Shown: positions 18,067 to 25,963 of the stretch, one piece after another
Position numbering within the stretch: the first letter of the stretch is position 1
How the letters are laid out: every line of letters begins with the position of its first letter
DNA from: Ophiothrix spiculata
Taxonomy: Eukaryota > Echinodermata > Ophiuroidea > Amphilepidida > Ophiotrichidae
Length of the DNA: 25,963 bases
NCBI GenBank assembly: GCA_000969725.1
Contig: JXSR01S048591.1
Strand: one strand, 5' to 3'
The notes under the pieces: model-generated
The model's database searches: none
What the model was told of the DNA's origin: nothing
What the model saw: only the letters and a program-made list of their open reading frames with translations
Made by a program: the position numbers and the translations under genes

Positions 18067-18353
18067 GTCATGTGAGTGCAAGAAAGTCGTATCTGCAATA
18101 GCTGCCATTTGTCATAAATTTGGATTGCACACTGTAATCTCCAATCTTAGGTCAGTGGTTCTTGAAATGGTTCTCCAGGTGACACAAATGGTTCTTCAGG
18201 TGACACCGTCACCTGAAGAACCATTTCAAGAACCACTGACATAAGACAGCGAATTCTTGAGGGATTTTTCACATTCTTGTGACAAAGTATAAAATAATAA
18301 CTTAGGGCAGCCATTGCAGATGCGACTTTCTTGCACTCACATGACAAAAGTTT
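18067..18353 (+). mobile_element. GTGAGTGCAAGAAAGTCG foldback MITE, copy 1
   Basis: Outer arms TCATGTGAGTGCAAGAAAGT then CGTATCTGCAATAGCTGCC and GGCAGCCATTGCAGATGCGA then CTTTCTTGCACTCACATGA; inner arms GTCAGTGGTTCTTGAAATGG and CCATTTCAAGAACCACTGAC. A second inverted copy is at 23237-23417. Confidence 0.9.
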
Positions 18354-18490
18354 GTATGATAAACTGGAGGTTCTGGTGGAGGCCTCTTTGCTTGCCAAGC
18401 CTAGGGCCCTCATCAGAAAAAAGGGATAAACATTTGCACATGTTTCACCTTATGAACTGAGTATATAAAAGGAAAAAAAAAATCTTTTGA

Positions 18491-18692
18491 TTGGCGTAAC
18501 ATCAGGCAAAAACTTAGGGTTCCTCGATTTTACTTTGGTCAGTTGGGATTTTTATTTTTCATTACAGATTTTCACACTGTGTTGAACAAAAAAATAAGAT
18601 AAAGAAAAAGGGCATGATTACGTGTGTTTAAAGTATGATATTTTTTGAAAGTATCATCGTTTTTCCCCCAAGGTTAGTCGTGTTACGCCAAG
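18491..18692. mobile_element. TTGGCGTAACA MITE
   Basis: Left TTGGCGTAACATCAGGC, right GTTAGTCGTGTTACGCCAAG; short imperfect TIR and about 200 bp total. Confidence 0.6.
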
Positions 18693-18787
18693 CACATTTT
18701 TTTTTCAGACATAATTTATCATCTGTGGATTATGTTATAACTTGTAAACTGTCACAGTAAACCTGATCTTTTTACATTTAAGATATA

Positions 18788-18991
18788 CTGTAAATGGGGT
18801 AATTTTTGCGAGGGTTTAATTTTCGCGAATCAGTATCTAACCGGGAATATAACACCCCCCGAATACGTTTGTTTTATGTGCAGGTCTATTTAATTAAGCA
18901 TTAAAACACTAATTTAGCACGTGCGAAAATGCCGTGATTGTGTGGTTTCGCGAAAAAATTCTGCTCGCAAAAATAGTCCCGTTTACGGTAG
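18788..18991. mobile_element. TACTGTAAATGGGG MITE
   Basis: Left TACTGTAAATGGGGTAATTT then TTGCGAG; right CTCGCAAAAATAGTCCCGTT then TACGGTA. Short TIR elements with this TACNGTAAANGGG...TTTTCGCGAA signature are common in marine invertebrate genomes. Confidence 0.85.
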
Positions 18992-20805
18992 ACAGTTTTA
19001 TTTCTATGTAGATAATATAAAGTACTTAAAAGTATTTGTAAAATTACTGTACATAAAACATTCTAATGGTAGAAAATTGTATAATGGCACTCAATATGAA
19101 TTATTAATTGTGATTAATTTGATTTTTTATGGCTTGTGGTCTTATAAAAATATTGTATAATGTATATGAATGTTATATTTTTGTTTCAAGTTTATGGGTT
19201 AAGTTTTGCCAAACATTTTGTCCTGATGTTTCTGTAAATGTGGAAGATTTTACGCTACAATTATTTCCCGCTTTTCCCGCTCACTTTGTGTAGTGTTAAA
19301 ATTAATGCACTGCCGAAAAATAATGTGTATGTTCCATGCACATTTAAATTTTTTACGTGCGTAGAAATAACTCTGTGAAACGATTGAAAAATTGACATGT
19401 GCGAAATAATATTGTATTTAAAAATTTCCACTTTTACTGTATGGGTTAAATTATTGATACTGATGGACAATTATGTTAAACAGTATTCTTTAGATTGGAC
19501 ATTCTGATGCATGATGGGATAAATTGGGATAAATTCTGATGCATGATGGGATAACATGGGATAAAAGGGGATAAATGTTGCCCTTATTATTACCCACAAT
19601 GCATTAAGATATTTAATTTTACAATTTTTTTTTTGCAATTTATTCCAGTATTGCATAAATGAAAATAATTTTTTTAGGAATTTGCACCGTTGTAATCCCA
19701 CAATGCACCAGATACTGATATGGATGGATGGATCAGCAATATTATCAAAAAATACTTTTGCATGTACCATTTGTTATTTTGGAGTTACAACTTTTGTACA
19801 CAATGGCTAACATTGAGGCATAAGGGGGAAAAAGAAACAAGTTTGTGTACTATGAATAGTGTGTATTTCTATTTTTACTCCACAAAGTATCACATTTTTT
19901 GGTTTTGATAGTTTTTTTAGAATGAAAATGAAATTGCTTGAATGTTGAAGTAAAATCAAGGAAAAAGCTTTTGTTGGAGTAAAAATTTCTTGTTCACATA
20001 CACATCCCTTATACAATTGGGGGGAGGAGGATTTGAGTTAGTATGGGTTTCAAAACTTGTCAATTTTTTACTTTACAAGATCCATTGACATAAGTTTATT
20101 TCTCTGTAACCAGAGGTTGATATAAGACCTTCCCACAATACACAGTAACAGCTCAGTGAGCATGAATGAACTAATGGAATGTTCAGTGAGGTCAAATTAC
20201 CACTGCTGTGTATTAATATTGGAAAGATGTGAAATGTACTAAATTTAACTGTATTATGGGTGTCAAGACATTAAGTGATCAGAGATTTGTCTACATATTC
20301 ATAAAGCTAGTAGTATGACCAAGGTAATTTTAATTTAGTAGTCACTTGACTAATAGACAAGCGATGCTAGGTCGAAAACATGCATTTCACTGTGTAATGT
20401 CAATGGGAAATTGCTCTCACTGTGGGTTGTTGTGAGTTATTGATTTCAATTTTTGAATGGAATTATGGGAAGTACTTAAAACACCATCTGCTTGGTAACT
20501 AAATAGAAATGAAAAAGAATGAATAAAATGTTTGAAAAAAGTAAATTCAAAAATGTGTTTATGCTTTATATTCAGCCATAGGAAACAAACATGTTTTCTT
20601 TTGTTTTTTTTGTTTATGACAAATCAAGTTTATGAATTTCTACAAGTTGGTTTACAAAATACCACATTCACTCGTCCAATTCAACTTCTTGGAGTGGTAA
20701 AAGCAATGTACGTTCACCAAATCAGTTGACGAATTAGATGAGTGGTTACTGCATATTTTTCTTATGTTCCAGAACTGAAACTACTTCCTTACACATTTAA
20801 AACTA
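18992..20805. other. AT-rich intergenic
   Basis: No gene recognised. A short tandem TTCTGATGCATGATGGGATA repeat occurs twice (about 19503 and 19536). The open frame at 20532-20729 has no recognisable domain. Confidence 0.5.
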
Positions 20806-21676
20806 TACAGGATAAGACAAAATAAAGTGTAATCTAATCAGTGGTTTTATATAACCAGTTCCTTTTATTCCTTTGCAAACTTGTTCCTACATGAGATGTC
20901 ATATGTAACCCGTCATATCGAAAGGTACCTTAATACCGGCATAATAAATAACTAGATACGGGCCATTGAAGCTAAGCATAGTCGAAAATTACGTCCAAGG
21001 TCAAATTTCTAATTTCATCAGAAACGTTACTTTTGAAGTGTACTCTATCATATTAATCAGGTTCCAACATTGAAAACATAAGAAGAATACATTAAAACCA
21101 AGATGAAAACCTTCTCTCCATTGAATTTTACTTAGTACCAAAACTTCAATGACAATTTTCTCAAAACTATAGTTTGCCGTATCAGCCCGATTCCTTTTGC
21201 CAATTTTGATGTAACTTTGCAACCGAACGCCCAATAACCAAAAGTAAGGTGTCATTTCAAAGCTTAAAATCTCAGCTTTCAGATGAGACCAAAAAATCCA
21301 TTTTGATTTTGGTACCCTTAAGGTACCTTTCGATATGACGGGTCACATATTTCATTAGCTTTCATAAAATGTATTGTGTTGGAATGGGACAAAGCATTCT
21401 AAAGTTACAGTCATTTGAGTGGAGGTACCCAAGCTGAACGGCGAACAAACTACGCTATTTAGTTTACGTGTATACTGGTTGTTCAACATGAAAATTGGGT
21501 ACCTTTATTTAAATGGCTGTAACGTTTGAACGCATTGGTCAATATCAACAAACTAACATTCTTGTGAAAGCTGATTAAATGTGCTATTTATCAAGTTTAA
21601 TTAAAGTTGATGAACATAAACAGATTTTCTGTAAAAAATCCTCCGTTGATTACACTTTAGTTTGACTCAACCTGTA
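20806..21676. mobile_element. TACAGG(A/T)T(A/G)AG element containing a second MITE
   Basis: Left TACAGGATAAGACAAAATAA then AGTGTAATC; right GATTACACTTTAGTTTGACT then CAACCTGTA; flanking TA. The element is about 870 bp, of which about 450 bp is the nested copy at 20902-21349, leaving about 420 bp of its own sequence. Confidence 0.75.
20902..21349 (+). mobile_element. TGACCCGTCATATC MITE, copy 2 (nested)
   Basis: Ends TATGTAACCCGTCATATCGA then AAGGTACCTTAA and TTAAGGTACCTTTCGATATG then ACGGGTCACATA. Opposite orientation to 8111-8527. Confidence 0.9.
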
Positions 21677-21873
21677 TTGGGTGTTTTCAAGAGTTATCAG
21701 TAGAGCCTTGTTTTCCCTACATCTTTGAGGGTAATGAGTCCGTATTGCTAAATTATGTTTGAAGGTATTATTAGACCTTTTACTTGGGATTCATGCTGAC
21801 TACACGAGGAAGTGGTTCCGGATTGGTTGACCCTGCATCGCCTCATCAAATGAGCCTTGTGCAAAGTTGTGAA

Positions 21874-22042
21874 TTCCATATATGTGTACCGCCACGGCAA
21901 AAGGGTCCAGTTGTCGACTCCTACATGTTGCTCATTGTAGCATATCTGAAAAAAAAAAATACCATACATTAAATATGCTACAAGGAGCAACATGTACGAG
22001 CCGACAACTGGACCCTTTTGCCGCGGCGGTACACATATATGA
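21874..22042. mobile_element. Long near-perfect hairpin (~66-bp arms)
   Basis: Arm 1 ATATATGTGTACCGCCACGG then CAAAAGGGTCCAGTTGTCGA and CATGTTGCTCATTGTAGCAT (21877-21944); arm 2 ATGCTACAAGGAGCAACATG through CCGCGGCGGTACACATATAT (21974-22041). A few mismatches; loop of about 30 nt with an A run. No coding sequence supported. Confidence 0.88.
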
Positions 22043-22591
22043 TTTAAGGATAATTATGGGGTTGTGGTTAGGGTTCAAGTCATACACCAACTACCAACCC
22101 AAATCATTTTTGCTGGGTATGTAGTTCACGTATGAATTGTTTTGTGTCATCAATTTAACCAGAAAATGATCAAAAGATATGAAACACGTAAATCTAGATT
22201 TTCTCAAAACTAGAAAAAATAATTGACCCTGGCCATTACTTTATTTGTATGGCAGTACAGTGTCAACATTTAACATTTTTAGGAACATTTCGGATTTTTG
22301 CCCCTCTCCCAAAAACAAAAATATTATGTAGGGTGCCCCCACTGGTATTAACAGAGAATTCTGAAATGCAAATTGAAGGTAAATTATTGTAACATGTTAA
22401 CATGGCTCTGATGTCATCAATTTTAAATTATTAAAAGTCCTAATTTCAGTTGTTGAATTGTAGAAAAAAAGTGTATTTTGTTTTTGTTACAAGAGTGTTT
22501 GTTCTTAAGGGTTGGTCTATAATCGGCCTCTAAACAAATTTTTTGTTACCAAACCTTTGGTTGTGACGTCACCAAATACTTGCGATCAAAG
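22043..22591. other. Intergenic, nothing recognised
   Basis: AT-rich; the right part leads into the next TIR element. Confidence 0.45.
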
Positions 22592-23242
22592 GACAATTGT
22601 GATGACTCACACCGAAAGGGGGGACTTTGGTTCTGACATCAAAATTGAGTTTTTGGCATCATGAGAAAGCTTAGAGTTTCACAAGTAATTTGGTACCTCA
22701 AACATTTCAATACAATAATCCGTTCCGAAGATATGGCTATTTTAGTAAGAGCGTGTTGATCACTTTTCAAAAATAGCAATTAGAGAAAACAGGCTTTAAA
22801 GTTTGGGTTTGTGAAAGCATCAATTTTATTGATTACTATTTAACTATACACAAAATCTCCTTAGCAACGGGTACTTAAGCGCACTCAATCATCATAAATT
22901 TGACACAGACATTGTCAAGATACATATCGTTAATTCAGTTACAAAAATATGGCAAGTTAGGCATATTTTTAATTAATATGGATATTTTTTCTTACGATCA
23001 CAAAATTGCGAAAACGAGATTGACACGGTGTTAGAAAATTGTCTAAAAATCATCTTTATTTGCAATTTTATAGAAAACTGCTTGGTTGGAAGATTTTTAA
23101 AACTTTGAAGATTCACAATATCACAAAAGCTCAAATTCACCCCAGACAAAAAATTTACCACTTCTCAACTTCAAAGCCTGATATCTCAGATTGCAGATCG
23201 TCGCAAAGTCCCGCTTTTCGGTGTGAGTCATCACAATTTGTC
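22592..23242. mobile_element. TIR element, GACAATTGTGATGACTCACAC
   Basis: Left GACAATTGTGATGACTCACA then CCGAAAGGGGGGACTTTG; right CAAAGTCCCGCTTTTCGGTG then TGAGTCATCACAATTTGTC. About 650 bp and no transposase. Its right end abuts the next foldback copy. Confidence 0.82.
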
Positions 23243-23417
23243 ATGCGAGTGCAAGAAAGTCGTATCTGCAATTGCATGCAATGGCTGCCTTCCCTGAAAA
23301 CTTCCCTGTCTTATGTCAGTGGTTCTTGAAATGAGTCACCTGAAGAACCATTTCATTAAGAACCATTGACCCAAGACTTGAGATTATAAAGTGTGCAATC
23401 CAAATTTATGACAAAAA
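23237..23417 (-). mobile_element. GTGAGTGCAAGAAAGTCG foldback MITE, copy 2 (one end lost)
   Basis: Reads ATGCGAGTGCAAGAAAGTCG then TATCTGCAATTGC, GTCAGTGGTTCTTGAAATGA, TTTCATTAAGAACCATTGAC and AGTGTGCAATCCAAATTTAT then GACA. Compared with 18067-18353 it is inverted; the outer TIR that should follow GACAAA is missing, the sequence passing into the LINE at about 23417. Confidence 0.85.
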
Positions 23418-23676
23418 GCAGCATAGGGCTTCATCCGGCTCCTTATAATTTCAAGAGGAATTTTGCTGGAATGGTCCATCAGGCTGATGGTCCTGTAGTT
23501 CTCACACTTGGTGATGTCTCCCTTCTTGGGCATGGTAAGAATGATAGATTTTGTCCATTCTTCTGGAATGCGTTCTTTTATCCAGATGTCATTGCAGATA
23601 TTGTGCAATTGGTCAATGATGCACTTACCACCATGCTTAAGCAGTTCTCCTGGAATCTCATCAGAACCTGGGGCCG
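23418..23676 (-). pseudogene. LINE reverse transcriptase fragment, downstream of the MITE
   Basis: The - strand encodes APGSDEIPGELLKHGGKCII, then IKERIPEEWTKSIILTMPKK, GDITKCENYRTISLMDHSSK and IIRSRMKP: the start of the RT domain of a non-LTR retrotransposon (motifs GSD-IP-ELL, W-PKKGD, C-NYR-ISL). It lacks the catalytic YADD region and the C-terminal tail, ending where the foldback copy begins. It is the direct continuation of the frame ending KSGKAP at about 24176. Confidence 0.9.
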
Positions 23677-24173
23677 TATTCATAAAACTCCCTTACACTT
23701 AAGTGCAACTTTTACACTTAAGTGTAAGTTTAAGTGAAACACTTAAGTGTTTCACTTACACTTAAGTGTTTCCCTTAACTTTGGAGCTCAATTTCTGCTT
23801 TATTGCAGTGCGTCATTTTGTTCTTTTTAACTACAATTTTAAGTGCAAAAATTCTAACTATAATTTGTAAAAAATATTTCCCAGGATTAAACCGACTCTC
23901 TTTAGTCACCCTGGATGTGTTTTCTTGTATGAAAAAGAAAATCATGTGAAATATGTGCTATAGAATACCCATGTGATTTAAGGGCAACTCTTAAGGGTGC
24001 TCCAAGGTCCCCTTAAAAGTTGCCCTTAAAATCTTAAGAGTTAAGGGATTCCCTTAAATATTTGTTCATTTAAGTGCAACTCTAAGAGTTTGTCTTAAAA
24101 TTCAGCAGATTTAAGGGAGACTCTTAAAAAAGTTGCACTTAAGTGTGCTTTATGAATACGGCCCCTGGGGCTT
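23677..24173. mobile_element. GGCCGTATTCATAAA MITE inserted in the LINE
   Basis: TIRs GGCCGTATTCATAAAACTCC and AGTTGCACTTAAGTGTGCTT then TATGAATACGGCC; internal palindromic ACACTTAAGTG clusters (23690-23770) and AAGTTGCCCTTAA. Flanked by CCTGG on both sides (5-bp duplication); excision in silico of one copy restores AACCTGGGGCTT of the RT frame. A 3-bp CTG duplication with a longer TIR fits equally well. Confidence 0.9.
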
Positions 24174-25625
24174 TTCCTGACTTCAGCTTTTTGACAGCTG
24201 CTTCAACTTCAGAACGGAGAATGGATGGCTCACTATCCAGAGATCGAGTAGAACGGTTAGTCCCTGTGTTTGATGGATGAAGACAGGACAGGTCAATGGT
24301 AGGCTGATGATTATAGAGGGCCTTTGTTCTACTTCAGCTGGATTGGAAAGAAGCTCACCATTACTGCTGCGGATAGTGCTGGATGCAGGTCTTCTATCTG
24401 CGCCATTAGTTATGGTCTTGATGGTGTTAAAGACCTCTTTGCTCTTGTTCTGTTGCATGTTGTTCTCCAAGATGTTACATTTGTCATTGAACCATTTTTC
24501 TTTGTCAGCTGTAAGGCCTTTTTAATCAGTCTTGTCAGGTGGTTGTACTCTTGACGACTAGACTGTTAAGATCTTGAACGGCCTTCTTCCTTGCTTTCCT
24601 TCTTTCATCCGTCAGTGCAAGAGGTTCATCGGAGATCCAGGGCTTCTTCTTTACTCGATGAATTCCAAGGACTTCATCTGCTGTCTCTTTGATGATTGAG
24701 GTGTTTTTTTTTTCAAGCAGAGTCTGCATTGGATTCATTTGTGTCTAGTTCATCATCAAGCAACCGAAACCTGTTTTGCAGTTTCAACTGAAATTCATTT
24801 TCTGCACTTGGGTCATCAAGCTTGGTAAGGTTCCACTTCTTTCTCTTTTGGCCTTTCTTGTGAACTTTGAATTTTACCCTCAGCTTGGCAATAACAAGGG
24901 AGTAGTCTGATCCAACATCAACACTTTGAAATGATCTGGTGTTATCCACTGCTGATCTCCACCTATCTCTAATCAAGATCAGGTCGATCATGTTCTTAGT
25001 CTTATGATCGGATGAAATCCATGTCCACTTCCGGGAGGGTTTGTGTTTGAAGAGAGTGTTGGATATTACGAGGCGGTTTCCTTTGCAAAAATATAAAAGG
25101 CGTTCACCTCTTTCATTCTTCTCTCCATATCCGTGTCTCCCAATAGTAGGTCCCCAGGTTTCATGGTCTTTCCCTACCTTGGCGTTCCAGTCCCCCATGA
25201 TGATAAGTAGGTCTTGTTTGGGGGCTGCATCAACTTTGCTTTTGAAAGTGGCATAGCAGTCTTCTACTACATCATCAGGATGTGAAGATGTCGGCGCATA
25301 CACTTGGAATAACGTCATGTTAGGGCCTTGACCTCTGCATCTGATGGACATGATGCGGTCACTACTTGGATCAAAGCTAAGTATGGACTTGTATGCAGTG
25401 TCAGTCAGAAGAAATCCTACACCTGCTTGTCCTTATTTGCTGGCTCCAGAGAAGATGATCTTGCACCCCTCATCAAGATCCATAACTCCTTGGTCTTTCC
25501 ATCGCAACTCTGCCAGACCAACTACATCCCATTTCAATCTTTGCATCTCTTTTACAAAAAGGTCACAGGTCACTCTTTCCTGAACCCAGAAGGGTTCTAA
25601 CATTCCAGTTACCGATGTCCACTGT
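24174..25625 (-). pseudogene. Non-LTR retrotransposon (CFDP2/RTE-type) endonuclease and linker
   Basis: On the - strand, from 25625 downward: GNWNVRTLLGSGK (the endonuclease start), MQRLKWDVVGLAELRW, AGVGFLLTDTAYKSILSFDP, MTLFQVYAPTS, DLLIIMGDWNAKVGKDHETW, GRHGYGEKNERGERLLYFC, NRLVISNTLF, WTWISSDHKTKNMIDLILI, RWRSAVDNTRSF and DVGSDYSLVIAKLRVKF. These are the APE-type endonuclease motifs (GDWNAKVG, the T-W-x-S-x-D...ID-x-I motif, and a GSDY where GSDH is usual: the catalytic His is Tyr). Linker: EVFNTIKTITNGADRRP and LRSEVEAAVKKLKSGKAP, leading into the RT. It is dead: an in-frame TAA near 25433, a frameshift near 25570, breaks near 24720, 24500 and 24280, and the RT interrupted by the MITE. 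RTE-like by overall motif pattern; the clade is not proven. Confidence 0.9.
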
Positions 25626-25963
25626 TGTTTTGGACACTTTAGGGCCTTAAGAGTGTTTGGTTCACTCTTAAGGCTACAGTCCCTAAATATGTATCGCTCG
25701 GCTGAATGTCACGTTAACTGCAAGTTTTTACCTACTTACACCTATCAGAATATCCCAATTTTTGGCGTACATATTGAATAGAGTCTCTAGTTTATTATAT
25801 GGAACTTTACTAGTGATTTCACGTCCAATATCAAGGTCAAAATGACGCCTAAAGATTACTTCGAAAAAGTTGACCCTTTTTCGCCGAAACCTCATAATTT
25901 CATGATGTTGGAACAATTCGACTGGTTTCAAATTTTGACAGATTGTAGGCTTGATACTTCTTA
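25626..25963. other. Window end, nothing recognised
   Basis: A small hairpin CCTTAAGAGTG/CACTCTTAAGG (25646-25673) lies just beyond the LINE 5' end. The - strand frame at 25931-25728 (MKPVELFQHHEIMRFRRKRV) has no domain I recognise. Confidence 0.4.

Noticed and set aside
21784..22124. Open frames across the hairpin on both strands
   Set aside because: Symmetric frames are expected from a long inverted repeat; no domains are present.
24277..24554. + strand open frames over the LINE region
   Set aside because: Shadows of the - strand endonuclease/RT coding sequence.

Overview
The window is eukaryotic: spliced exons with GT/AG boundaries, low GC, large introns packed with short inverted-repeat transposons, one assembly gap (15556-15910, all N), and no bacterial or viral gene organisation. 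The only host gene I can support is on the + strand. It is the 3' part of a dystrobrevin gene (DTNA/DTNB orthologue), recognised from the near-invariant C-terminal coiled coil and the conserved dystrobrevin tail. The repeat content (many TA-flanked and GGCCGTATTC-type MITEs, a CFDP2/RTE-type LINE, a tRNA-headed SINE) and an apparently single dystrobrevin with a divergent tail suggest a marine invertebrate, perhaps a non-vertebrate deuterostome such as a hemichordate, echinoderm or lancelet. I cannot fix the species from sequence alone.

Layout. 1-1800: last base-rich coiled-coil exon (417-624), enclosed by a 95-bp direct repeat spaced 1468 bp, followed by a foldback element. 1980-5574: four more dystrobrevin exons with fully compatible splice phases. 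The introns after exons 2 and 3 contain degenerate tandem copies of the 3' ends of those same exons, and the intron after exon 5 opens with a ~21-bp minisatellite. Intron 4 holds an antisense LINE 3' remnant (about 4994-5240). 5575-12363: a 6.8-kb intron made largely of MITEs, tandem repeats and a foldback element built from 42-bp repeats. 12364-12510: terminal exon with the stop codon, followed 41 bp later by a MITE. 12775-25963: intergenic or downstream DNA with at least ten inverted-repeat elements (several nested), a SINE on the - strand, poly-G tracts near the gap, and a broken LINE on the - strand (about 25625 down to 23420) whose reverse transcriptase is split by a MITE.

The six exons join in phase 0/1/1/2/0 and encode about 343 residues of tail: coiled coil, conserved GVGGDV / [12 protein letters not shown] block, a basic RRRTMS segment, a conserved F-I-A-E-L-T-A-R-K block, and an acidic tyrosine-rich array of an 8-residue repeat (SYxRTDDE). 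Most interesting are (a) the repeated amplification of exon ends together with their 5' splice sites into the downstream introns, including an intact exon-like copy with a consensus donor at 3271-3325, and (b) the acidic tyrosine repeat array, which may be an expanded version of the tyrosine-phosphorylated tail known in vertebrate alpha-dystrobrevin.
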